Assembly (NCBI GenBank): GCA_009760855.2
Contig: WPIO01000171.1
Coordinates: 124,001-188,000 of the forward strand
Direction of reading: 5' to 3'
Length of the DNA stretch: 64,000 nt
DNA from: Cristatella mucedo
Taxonomy: Eukaryota > Bryozoa > Phylactolaemata > Cristatellidae
Shown: positions 54,391-64,000 of the stretch, piece after piece
Layout of the letters: the number at the start of each line of letters is the position of its first letter
Numbering within the stretch: position 1 is the first letter of the stretch
Position numbers and translations under genes: made by a program
Notes under the pieces: model-generated
What the model was told of the DNA's origin: nothing
Seen by the model: only the letters and a program-made list of their open reading frames with translations
Databases searched by the model: none

Positions 54391-54960
54391 ATAACAATAC
54401 TAATATGTTTCTTATTGCACTATCAGAGAACTCAGTCTATTTTTAGGCACTTTACACTTGCTGCAAAGGAAGCATGGTCGATTGGTTAGTGTTAGCATGC
54501 TCGACAACAAGCATAACATGGTTAGACGTGACATGCAAATAATACGGCTAGCGGCAGCATTTTTGTTTCACACTGTCGAAGCAGCAGAGCAAAAGCTTCT
54601 GCAGCCACGAGTCTTTAAAAAATCAAAAGAGAGGAACAAAAAGAAAGAAACGATGGATCGGTAGCACAGGTGTCAGTTGGTAATGAGGTCTATGCTTCAA
54701 GAGCATAGGAACAGAAGGCACTGTATCCAAACGATTGAGATTGGTGGTTAGTGGCACGGCTAGGAGATCAAAGCCAGAAGAGTAGGAGATCTAATGAGAT
54801 CGGAAGCATGAGGAGAGAGTATTTCAAATAGGTAAGGCATAGCAAGACAGTGCAGAGACCAACGAGTGAGCGGCAGAGCCTTGAACTCGATGCACTGCTT
54901 GATAAGGAGCTAATAAACGTCAGACAGAAGTGGTTCAAGGGTAGCAGACACGATGGGGCA
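54390..54960 (-). mobile_element. LINE-B / LINE-A mosaic
   Basis: 54400-54540 is a LINE-B tail (CTATCAGAGAACTCAGTCTA, AGGCACTTTACACTTGCTGC). 54555-54630 again resembles LINE-A (CACACTGTCGAAGCAGCAGA, AGCAAAAGCTTCTGCAGCCA). 54660-54960 resembles the LINE-B C-terminal region (TATGCTTCAAGAGCATAGGA). The order of insertions is uncertain. Confidence 0.5.
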
Positions 54961-54964
54961 GCTA

Positions 54965-56845
54965 CATTCACGACAGACAATTATGGCTTCCAAGTTTGGC
55001 ACCGTCTGCAAACAACAATGCAGGCCCGAGAATGGAAGGCTTAGTCACAAGGCAAGTGACAGGTCCGGTGGCTAGCTCACCATTGCTGCCGGTTGCTCCT
55101 AGGACTCATTTTTGCAACGTGTGTCACAGCGAATGCTCTGGGAAGCCATCGAAGAACATAGCACAGTGGGCAGTCTGGCTGAGTCGTCCACGGCAGCTCG
55201 GCCACAGGCTGCTCATGACAGACCGCATGACCTGAGGTCACCTTAGGATCCAGAGTCCAATGACGAAGACCAGGAGGAATGACCCTCCATAAAAGCAGCA
55301 GTGGGGGAGGGGGAGCCTCTGACAGTGTGCTGCTCTATTTATGTACGGGTGCAGTGAAAAGTGTAACTGATTGCTGGAAAGGGGAGGGGGGAATTCTAAC
55401 GATTACCAATGGGACTGGCTCAGATGCAGTAAACCACACTAATCATTGTATCAAGCCACAGTAAACCAAGTAGTTCCAATCTCATTCAGAAGAAAAAGCA
55501 AATTTTACTGAAAACCCGCCTTCATGAACTGGCAAAACACGTTTAAATAGCATATAATCGATATTTGCAAACCTCTCCTAAATGACTTAATAGTCCAACG
55601 CCAAGCCTCTTGTCTGCAGTTATATTTCCCAGAGCTAATATAAGTGAATTCCCTTAGTCGACAAATTTGGAGACGTTGGAATGAGTTAACAAGTGCTAAT
55701 AGATAGGCAAAGTAAAGGAGATTTCTGCCTTCATGAAAAGACATATGTTGGGATTGCATTCAGCAGGCAACAACAAGGTATGTATTGGAAGTGTGCTCAT
55801 TATTTCTGAGCAGTGCTTAGGCTACTATACTTGCTAGTAGTTGTAATTCGGTACAGAGAAGCCGAGAAAGCAGCGTGGATGATCTAAACTGACATGCAAT
55901 TGAAATGTCAGAACGAGAAAAAAGTCAGGAACGAAGAACAGATTAACTCCGACCAAAAAATGCTACTATGACACTTCAACATACGACAGGGCTTAAGCTA
56001 AGCAAATCAACGGTTCTTTGGGAGCACCCCAGCAATATATACTCTCCAGGATTGCCCACCATACATTTTTGCTTTCTATAAATTTAGCCCCCCTGCCATT
56101 GGCTAGGATTATGCCCACTCCACTAGAACTTGGCTGACTGTCAAAAACTTGTCAAAGGCCAGATGAATTGAAGTTCACCATTTTCAATATTGGTAGGAGA
56201 GGCGGGTTAAGACACGCATTAGGCACAACAGCTGGTACCAGACCTGTCTACTGCATAGAAGTCATTACGGACAAGCCTAAATAACTAGACGAAAACAGGT
56301 CGAGTAATCCAAGTGCAGGATAGCCGTGCTAAGCCAGCATATTAATGAGAAAGTATTTCGACAATCGGTATCATGGGTATCATCCACTGACAGCATTCAT
56401 TGACTGATTGGCTGAGCATGAGCCCTGATCTTAACCCTGGCAAAAACCTCAGGAATACTTTGTAGCAAAATATGAGAAAGTCAACTTTTTGCTTTACCTC
56501 AGGAAATGCCTTGTTTAGACGATCTATGTCAGTGTTGTCAAGAAATTCCTCCGGAATTATGCAGGAGAATCACAGCTTTCACACCAGCCCACATGCAGAA
56601 AGCGATTAGAAATCATGGTGGAGCCATTTCCTATTAACCTGTCTGCATATTTACCAGTATGGTCATGTCATATGCACATGCAAAATACGGGTCCTTCAAG
56701 TAGTACCGCACCAAAACAGGCTGCACATTTTTTAATAACTATGCTCAGTTGCTTAAACTTACGAGGGTTATTATTCAACCCCACGGGATCGACAATCACT
56801 TCGATGGTGGTGATAACCAGCTGCGACTATCATTCAAACCCATAA
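54965..56845 (-). other. RAP1GDS1 intron; missing exon expected nearby
   Basis: Between the exons at 57432 and 52279 about 95 residues of SmgGDS are missing relative to human, so one or two exons should lie in 52.3-57.4 kb. A minus-strand piece at 56498-56548 (EEFLDNTDIDRLNKAFPE context, donor CCTGAG|GTAAAG) looks protein-like but has the wrong phase and no clear ARM match. I could not place the missing exons. Confidence 0.4.
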
Positions 56846-56849
56846 ATGG

Positions 56850-57067
56850 GCTTCCGCAATTAATAAACTGAATGCCGTTCGTGCGAAGATTTTGTCCTGG
56901 ATGTCGGCCAAATTTCCTAAACTAAATAATAATGAGACCAACCTCACCCCCCTAGGAAACCCTAAACCTACAGCTGGATTAAGATACTTTTCCGTGCTAA
57001 TTAGAAGGCTTCGTTGCCACCGTCGTCTAGTGCACATGATTTATACGTCCACTTTGACGACTGCTTA
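56850..57067 (+). mobile_element. LINE-A fragment, RT palm/thumb region
   Basis: + frame reads NKLNAVRAKILSWMSAKFPK and LNNNETNL, aligned with [20 protein letters not shown] and LNDDKTELL of the better copy. Confidence 0.75.
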
Positions 57068-57104
57068 ACACCTGTAAGGTTAAATTCAGAGACCAAACAC
57101 AAAC

Positions 57105-57200
57105 ACACACACACACACACATGCTCGCATGCACACATACACATACGTAAACACTGACACATGAGCACTGACGCACTCATGCATGTGTGTGCACATGCGC
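57105..57200. repeat. (AC)n-like microsatellite
   Basis: Short AC run at 57104-57120 followed by interrupted CACA, GCAT and TGTG units. Confidence 0.85.
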
Positions 57201-57431
57201 GAACGTTTACCTGCATGCAGGCAAGCACAGCTAGTCATCAGCAGCTAGTCATAAAATTCTATCTGCAGATCTTTCTAGCTGGCTGGCTCTCCTGAAAGGA
57301 TTACTGAAACTCGGGCACTGGCAGGGTTGCCTCAAAAAGCCACTCAGCATAGTGCTTGAGTCACATGTTTCTTAGCTTAAGGAGCGATAACAGAACTCGG
57401 TCGGTCAGCAGTGACAAATCAAGATGCTTAC

Positions 57432-57508
57432 TTGACCTGCTGAACAAGGCCAGCTTTAGAACAATGGTCTTCTGGTCCTCAGTCAACTGCAGCAACAGTT
57501 TCAGCCCT
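57432..57508 (-). CDS. RAP1GDS1: RAP1GDS1 (SmgGDS) ARM exon, probable
   Basis: 77 nt; acceptor GAGAATCAG (weak pyrimidine tract), donor GGTCAA|GTAAGC. It encodes GLKLLLQLTEDQKTIVLKLA and LFSRS. If the upstream exon uses the donor at 60228, the phase-2 join gives QGN-I-GLKLLLQLTEDQ against human DAGLISPLVQLLNSKDQEVL with no net gap, which is the main support. A second possible start (57486, after CTGTTGCTGCAG) would be phase 0 and does not join. Conservation is modest, so this is less certain than the downstream exons. Confidence 0.5.
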
Positions 57509-57534
57509 CTGATTCTCTCATGATATATACATAA

Positions 57535-57700
57535 TATATAATTCATTTGCATGGTACAGCACCCTGAGAAACTCTATTCAGCCACGTCACATATGCCACA
57601 GGACTCGAGCCCACGACATCGGTCATCAAATACGTTCACCTTGACCTTGGTAATTACAGGCAAGCACCTGACTGGTAAATTAACTGTCCCCTTTTTGCAC
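57535..57700 (-). mobile_element. SINE-1 copy
   Basis: Reversed: TTCATTTGCATGGTACAGCA, CCCTGAGAAACTCTATTCAG, GCCACAGGACTCGAGCCCAC as reversed B box, and CACCTTGACCTTGGTAATTA. Confidence 0.7.
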
Positions 57701-57714
57701 TCAATAACTCGGCC

Positions 57715-58870
57715 AGGAGTAATGTAATGCAACTCTGTCTGTAACTCCACAAAACCAAAAAGACTATGTGGGTGTTACACAGGAGAGTTGTGTATAGCCC
57801 GTTTAAAGCGAAGTGGCTTTTAGTACTAATTCGGTAGCTAGCAGACTTCATCTCACGCAACAAGAGAAAGTGAGAAGCATAGCTGAGTCAGGAGAGCAGT
57901 TGTGGTAGTAAGTAGCATGGAAGTAATAGTTCAGGACAGCTGGAAATTATGTGCCATAGCCACCGGCAGGAGAGTACATGACACTAAAAATTGAGGGAAT
58001 GAGTTCCACAGTCTAGGACCTGCTAAGCAAAAGCTTCTGTCCCCAACAGTCTTTAAGCTGAGGAATGGAACAGCTAATTTATTGCCCATACAGAACCCGA
58101 AGGCATGCGGAGGCTGAACCTGGTACAGCTGTTCAGAGAGGTATGAAGGAGCCAAGCCATGGCGAGCCATGTCGGTCAGCATAAGAACTTTACTCGGTAT
58201 CTGATGTTCAACCGGCAGCCTTTCAAGCTCATTCACCAAAGGAAGCACATGGTCAAACCTCTGGGATTTGTAAAGAAGCCTTGCAGTCATATTCATCACT
58301 AGCTCCAGTGGCCTAGTGACGTTTTTGATAGCACAGCCAAAAGGATGCTACAACGATTTACCTCAGACAGACCCCAGGAGCGAGTTAAGTGTTTTTTCGC
58401 AAGCCAACGTGGAAGACAGTTCCGAATCTTAGACAGAATCTTGGACAGCTGTGTACGGAGTCTTCTGAACGAAGCTTTCAAAGTTTAGGCAGCTGCCAAA
58501 GACGACACCCAAATCCTGAGCACAGCATGGTGGTCGCACAACTGCCTGCATCACTTATTAGAAGAGCAAAGTCTTCTGGTCCAGCCACATGCTTGGAGTG
58601 TCCTACGAGTAGTAGTTCCATTTTCTCATCGTCTAGTGTTACGAAATTTGCCAACATCCAGGATCAAATGCCTGCAAGGCAAGCATTCATTTTATCAGTC
58701 GCTTCGGCAGATTCCGATGGTTTAAATGACAAATACAGCTGACTATCGTCAGCATAAAAGTGATATCCTATTCCATGGGTCCGAATCACTTTTCCCAGAG
58801 GTTGAGTATAAACTAAGAATAGCAACTGACCGAGGACAGACCCTTGAGGGACTACACAGGTGACCGGTCT
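57715..58870 (-). mobile_element. LINE-A, long decayed copy
   Basis: Covers the 3' end (TCTGTAACTCCACAAAACCA), the C-terminal frame ([31 protein letters not shown]) and the RT palm up to the RT motif-C neighbourhood (TATCGTCAGCATAAAAGTGA). Several frame breaks. It ends near 58870 inside the RT domain. Confidence 0.88.
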
Positions 58871-59039
58871 TCATCAAATCTAGACTTCTTAAGACAGCAT
58901 TCAAGCCTGACTTAAAGTGGTGCATCTGCTGACGTTCTTTCGTAAATTGAAAGGAATCTCCCCAACCCTGTACAGGGAGAATGTATGGGAGTATGCTTGT
59001 CAAGGGCACTTCTACGTGTCATGTTCACTGCATCAGTGA

Positions 59040-59590
59040 GGGTATCATGGCTGTCGGTCGAGTCTGGATGCAGAGCTAGGATGGCTGTCGGTTGATCATC
59101 GGATGCAGAGCAAAGTTCTTAAGCTGACCCACAAGGCCCACCCGGCTTGGCTCCTTCGTATCTGGCTGAACTGCTGCACCAGATTCAGCCTCTTCATGCC
59201 CTCAGGTCATATATGGACAATAAATTACCTGTTCCGTTCCTCCACTTAAAGACCGTTGGTGACAGAAGCTTTAGCTCTGCAGGTCCTAGCCTGTAGAACT
59301 AGCTTCCACAATTCTTATAAAACGACAACTACTCTCCTGCTGCCGGCTATGGCTCATCCTTTTCAGCAGTCGTGAGCTACTACTTCCCATGCTACTCACT
59401 ACCTCAACTGATCTCCTGACTCTGCTATGCTTCCCACTTTTTCTTGTTGCATGAGACGAAGTCTGTTGGCTACCGAATGCGTACTGAAAGCCGCTTAGGC
59501 TATGAGTGTGCTATAAAAACTCTCCTTCGTAACACCGACATAGTCTTTATGGCTTTGTGGAGTTGCAGATGGAGGTACATTATAGAGCAG
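59040..59590 (+). mobile_element. LINE-A, 3' part
   Basis: + orientation: GCAAAGTTCTTAAGCTGACC, ACTTAAAGACCGTTGGTGAC, AGAAGCTTTAGCTCTGCAGG, then TAGTCTTTATGGCTTTGTGG at the 3' end. With the minus copy to its left it forms a head-to-head pair. Confidence 0.85.
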
Positions 59591-59754
59591 AAAGGCTTGC
59601 CTCACCGACAGATTTAAAAAAAATTCAGGTCAATGGCTTTTCAAGTTTCGTCGCTCGACGAACTCGACGTTACCCTATACATGCAATGGAGCAGGAGCAG
59701 TAAACGAGAGCCATGATCCGATAGCGGTTAGCGGGCACACAACAAGGTCAGTGG

Positions 59755-59945
59755 GGCAGACATCTTTGGTGTGGTAAGGTGCTCACATTTCATCGACCAG
59801 GTCGTGGACTCAGATCCTGCAACAGGCAAACTCTTCTGCTGCACGGGAGGGGGGGCACAGGTGGCACAAGTGGTGGCTCACAGGTGAGAGCTAGGGGCTG
59901 TCTTCGGCTACACAAATGAGGCCCTTACAGCAGACAACCTAAAGT
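59755..59945 (+). mobile_element. SINE-2 copy with inserted G-rich segment
   Basis: GGTGTGGTAAGGTGCTCACA, CAGGTCGTGGACTCAGATCC, GCAACAGGCAAACTCTTCTG, a GGGAGGGGGGGCACAGG insert, then GCTGTCTTCGGCTACACAAA. Confidence 0.6.
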
Positions 59946-60228
59946 TTTCCCTTTGCACACTGAAGCCTAGCAGGTCTGTCGGACGAGGCTGTCCACGTTA
60001 TAATTAGCAGGCAGCAGCAGTGAGGTGGCAGCAAGGGGGCGAGGCTCAAGTCTTGGTTCTCTCCTTTGGTTTTTCTGCAAGGGGGATTAAGACAAGACAA
60101 GCGACTTCTAAATGAAAGTGGCTAGCACCAGTTTCGGCTTAAGTTTATCAAGCAGTGGCAAGCACAAACAAACGAACTTAAGGCTTGGCTGATGCTGGCA
60201 GGCTCTGCTGCATTAATTGGGCAAGCAC

Positions 60229-60397
60229 ATATTGCCCTGCCGCAGCTGCTGCCGAAGCTCACCGATGCCGGCAAGGCTGGTCATGATGCTCAGTATGAAG
60301 CACCGAGTCGTGCCGTTCATGCCTGCACCGCCGGACGACATCAAGCTGAGCAGCAGAGGAACCGCGTGAGCATCCAGAACTGCCTCCTGCAGTGTTT
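60229..60397 (-). CDS. RAP1GDS1: RAP1GDS1 (SmgGDS) ARM exon, most 5' one recognised
   Basis: The acceptor TTGGCCATGCCCTCATAG precedes AA-ACA-CTG (phase 1). The frame gives TLQEAVLDAHAVPLLLSLMS, SGGAGMNGTTRCFILSIMTS and LAGIGELRQQLRQGN. It aligns with human TSEKIQASGILQLFASLLTP, SSCKAKVANIIAEVAKNEFM and RIPCVDAG, the first ARM region after the N-terminal helix. The donor is uncertain: AATAT|GTGCTT at 60228 has the phase needed by the next candidate exon but a weak consensus; a GC-type donor two codons earlier is an alternative. An ATG 30 nt upstream (60428) is open but lies in what should be intron. The N-terminal exon(s) were not found. Confidence 0.72.
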
Positions 60398-60429
60398 CTA
60401 TGAGGGCATGGCCAACGTATAGTTCCATG

Positions 60430-61150
60430 CGATTAGAGACGAAACAGCACTTACTAGTTGCAATCTGCTGTAGCGCAAGGGATCAAGCAGTAGAAAGGCG
60501 AAATAATAACTTGGTGCCACATTGATTAGCAGCAGCAAACACTTCCAAATCCGCAGGCAATGCTGAACGCTCAATAAGCATTTCCGCCAGCCAACGAGCA
60601 GAAACACCTCTACCCCTTTAATAAGCCATGTTTGTTAGTTCGTAATTCACAGTCACTGACGTCACATTTACAATGAGTCATTCGTAATGTGTTTATGGTA
60701 GGTGCATTACGATAGGGCTACGGTGATTGCGGAAAAAGGGACAAGCAGGGATATAATTCGCAAATTTGTAATGGTGTTAACGTTACAGGCTAGAACAACA
60801 CACGACTATGAACCTACAAGAGCTGTTATTCAATATGGCACAACATGGCATTCATTCCAGCAGCTTGGGCTGTCTGCACTACAACCCTTTTTGCTATTGT
60901 CCCAATGCTGCTTCCAGCACTTCGGCTTGGACCAGCTGAGTTGTCGTTTTACAAAGCTCCCAGGTTTGGGTAAAGTGAGTTTTACATTTCAACTGCCGTT
61001 TTTTGCTTACCAATTTTGTTGAATGGCTGCGAATTAGTGGTAGGTTTTTAATTTGTAGCCAGTACTTTTTTTTGATGAATACCAATCAGGATCCTGTAAG
61101 AAATTAGGCTGAATAGAAAGACGTTCTTGCTAACAACAACTTACTGGGGA
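60430..61150 (-). other. Upstream of the first recognised RAP1GDS1 exon
   Basis: Presumably intron 5' of the 60.2 kb exon. Short frames on both strands, no family resemblance. Confidence 0.45.
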
Positions 61151-61154
61151 CACC

Positions 61155-61370
61155 TGATAATAATAATAATAATAATAATAATAACATACTTGATAAAGCA
61201 CCCTTAGAGAATTCAATTTCTAAGCGCTTTACATTTGCTGCAAATGAAAACAGGATCGAATGGTTAGTAGTAGCATGCTCTATAAACAACAAGAATAACA
61301 TGATTAGGTGTGACATGCACAGGGTCAGCATGCAAGTGTGGTTAGTGGATGAGGCTGCTGGACGCCGTTT
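61155..61370 (-). mobile_element. LINE-B 3' end
   Basis: (AAT)n, ATACTTGATAAAGCACCCTT, AGAGAATTCAATTTCTAAGC, GCTTTACATTTGCTGCAAAT, then GTGACATGCACAGGGTCAGC. Close to the 46.2 and 53.3 kb copies. Confidence 0.82.
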
Positions 61371-61387
61371 GCTAGCAGCACCAGTCG

Positions 61388-61665
<278 letters not shown>

Positions 61666-61794
61666 CAAGAGACCTTAATTTGCCATGGGCATAAGTTATT
61701 TTGACAATAACAGTCATTAATAGGCAAACCATTTTGAAAATAAACAAATCGAAAGGTTGAAATAAACAAAATTGAACTTACTTTTACATAATAG

Positions 61795-62150
61795 TAATAA
61801 TAATAATAATAATAATAATGCAATTGATAAAGCACCCTCAGAGAACTCAATCTCTTTCTAGGTGCTTTACATTTGCTGCAAAGGGAAGTGCGATTGAATG
61901 GTGAGTAATATCATGCTTGATAAATATGAATACCATGGCTAGAGGTGACACGCACAGGGTTAGCATGCAAATGTGGTTAGTGGCAGCATGCACAGTGTCA
62001 GCACACATAAGCACATGAAGGTCGAATCACAGGGACCCACCAAATGCTGTCCTAAATAGGTGTTTTTAAGTTCTTTTTAAATGTGGTCAAGTCAGGAGAT
62101 GTTCTGACGTAAGTCGAGAGGGAGTTCCAGGCTTTGGGATACATAACTGT
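61795..62150 (-). mobile_element. LINE-B 3' end
   Basis: (AAT)n, GCAATTGATAAAGCACCCTC, AGAGAACTCAATCTCTTTCT, AGGTGCTTTACATTTGCTGC, through to GGAGTTCCAGGCTTTGGG. One of the best-preserved 3' ends in the window. Confidence 0.85.
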
Positions 62151-62159
62151 CACAGCCTT

Positions 62160-64000
62160 GGGGCAGGCACCATGCCTTTTAATGCACCTTAGATATACTG
62201 TATTATATGCCCCTGCACATGATTGCAATTCATGCAGACGGTAATTTATTTAACCAAATACAAATGCAATGCCACATTTGCACTAGTAGCAGAAACTGCA
62301 AAAATGCCTTTAAGATTTACAAACATCTGGCAATATGGTTAGTTGCTTGAACAGGTATGGACTCAGCAAGAAGGGTATGTGAAACAAGTCTGGGGAAAAA
62401 GGTAACCAAGATTCCGATTTCCTCAAAATCATAACTTACTACCATTCTCCCTTCCAGCAAATACATCTTTCAAAACAACAACAATGAAAGGTACAGCACA
62501 CATAAGCATGAACTACTGACAGACCACCAATAGGGCATACATCTAGGTCATAAGCTCTCGTAAGTTCCACTGAACCACAAGCACACAGTACAGCAGAAGC
62601 TGCCACTGAGCAGAGAACTAAGGGTTTACCAAGTCTTCTTTAGTACCATCCATTATCGAAAAAACTAGAGGATAATTCGCTAAGCATATCTGTCACAGAA
62701 GTGGCCCTGGCATGGCTGATCTGACGAGCCAATCCTGGGCCTGGTTTAAGAACTGGGATGGTGTGCTGAAAATAACTAAGCCCCAGTGCACGGTATCAGG
62801 ATTGCCAGAGCCTGCAGCAGCAGTCGACGACCCAAGGTCAGAGTCGGGCAGCAGCACACTCTGATTGACCTGAAGAGGAACCATCAGTTAAACCAACATT
62901 GCCACCACTCCAAGCAAGCCGGCCAAGCAAGGCTTGCCACTTTTGAATCATGCCGCGATTGGTCGACAAGAGCAAGAATGGGAATGCAGTAATAGGGCTG
63001 CTAATGTGATACCCAACCCCTGCATCACCTGTTGTTTTCACTAGACCAGCTGCTAACTCAGTTAACCTGGCCACCCTGGAGCCAGCTAGAATCAACTGCT
63101 TTGGAGGAGGGGTCAAACTTGGTATCACTTTCACTAAAAAAACACCTTTCACTGTGGCACAGCAACACGACAGTGGCATAGGTGACCTGTCCATTGCCGT
63201 GCATCCAATCTACCACCACCATTTATCTAAGCCAGCCTTTTCGGTGCCACACCAACGAGGGCAGACTGGCAAAGGATTCCTCATACCCACAACTGCATGT
63301 GGTAAATGGAAGCTAGAACTGTTAGACTGGAAAAAACCAAGATCCGGTCTGCTCTTCCATAGAGAGTATCACAATGACTGCTTAGGTCATACCATTCCAT
63401 ACTAACTTAGATCAAATCTAGCTTCTAAAAAAAGACGACTTTCTCAGGAATGCTGGACTAGGCGGTAGAATCTGCCAGCTAGCTCCCTGGATCACTCGGA
63501 AGTTGTTCATACACTTTATCACCACGTCATTTCAAGGGGCCTATAATCTCACCTGGAATTCACTGCACTGAACTGCCATCTTTTTGGTCCTGTCTCGGTG
63601 GGAGATTCCAGAGCTTTTATGTCAATGGGTAACGATGATCTTCAGGAAGCCTTTAAAGAATGGAGATGTGTTATGAGCCCATTACTTTTTACAGTGTATA
63701 CTCTTAACTATTACAGATATAATAGCCAAGCACAATCTGGTTTCCTATACAACCTGCCAGTGAATGAGGACATTGCCTCCATGGTCGAATCGGCCCCCAC
63801 ACTCAGCCAAGGTATACTGGAATTATCAGTGCCTGCATAGACATTGAACAGCTAAGCTATTTCACACATTTGTACATGGCATCTAGATCCCCCCCCCCGA
63901 GATTCAGGAGTCCTGGCCTGAGCAATAAATCGACTGCAACTGAAGCAAAAAACTCAGCAGCTGGTCTGGTCTCTCGTCAGCAGCCTAGCTGCCACATCGA
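62160..64000. other. Unassigned stretch, possible RAP1GDS1 5' region
   Basis: No gene recognised. Weak minus-strand candidates: 63754-63832 (acceptor TTCAATGTCTATGCAG, donor TGGCAG|GTTGTA, encoding TDNSSIPWLSVGADSTMEAM) and a frame at 62693-62884 with VNQSVLLPDSDLGSSTAAAG after GGTTCCTCTTCAG. Neither matches SmgGDS. A + frame at 63598-63840 is open without a known domain. A C-run lies at 63891-63898. Confidence 0.3.

Noticed and set aside
55050-55250. Possible minus-strand exon between a CCTCAG acceptor and a CAATG|GTGAGC donor
   Set aside because: The 5' phase fits but the 3' phase does not, and the peptide is not ARM-like.

Overview
This is animal (metazoan) nuclear DNA from a repeat-rich genome of intermediate GC content. 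It carries the 3' parts of two convergent, spliced host genes embedded in non-LTR retrotransposon debris, tRNA-derived SINEs and long dinucleotide microsatellites. The two proteins are recognisable but quite diverged from vertebrate sequences, so a non-vertebrate animal is likely. The species cannot be named from this sequence; a sponge or another early-branching or fast-evolving invertebrate is only a guess. There are no bacterial-style operons, no CRISPR array and no LTR element that I can see.

Layout. (1) 2.2-6.3 kb, + strand: the last four coding exons of a ZMIZ1/ZMIZ2 (Drosophila tonalli)-type protein. They encode the SP-RING SUMO-ligase-type zinc finger, a Q/A/S/G-rich linker, and the conserved acidic C-terminal activation tail ending in the stop codon at 6253-6255. 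A possible poly(A) signal lies at 7841. (2) 7.8-32.7 kb: gene-poor DNA with LINE and SINE fragments. It includes one good reverse-transcriptase ORF (minus strand, 12.46-13.9 kb), long (CT)n, (AC)n and (AT)n tracts, and one unassigned open frame near 20.3 kb. (3) 32.7-60.4 kb, - strand: at least eleven exons of RAP1GDS1 (SmgGDS), the armadillo-repeat exchange factor/chaperone for small GTPases. Its 5' end lies to the right, beyond what I could recognise. From 52.3 kb down to 32.7 kb every exon is phase 1-1 and a multiple of three, and consecutive exons join in frame into ARM repeats that follow human SmgGDS segment by segment. The N-terminus, one stretch of about 95 residues (between 57.4 and 52.3 kb) and the last 35-40 residues were not found. 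(4) 60.4-64 kb: no recognised gene; two LINE tails, an (AG)n/(GACA)n array and weak candidate exons.

Repeats. Two LINE families of the CR1/L2 type recur. LINE-A has a short 3' end with a conserved 'CTTTGTGGAGTT' block and an ATTAC-like tail. LINE-B has a 3' end carrying 'GTAAAGTGCCTAGAAAGAGA' followed by an (ATT)n tail. SINE-1 is a tRNA-derived family whose 3' end resembles the LINE-B tail. SINE-2 is a second tRNA-like family with a 'TTGCCCACTGCAAG' body. Family names here are my own labels.

The two host genes need not act together: ZMIZ is a nuclear co-regulator/SUMO-pathway protein and SmgGDS is a cytosolic GTPase chaperone. I did not find a convincing new biological system. The most interesting signals are regulatory: a symmetric 84-nt ARM exon with a long (CU)n tract just after its donor, tandem splice sites in several ARM exons, and several perfect hairpin-forming inverted repeats in introns.
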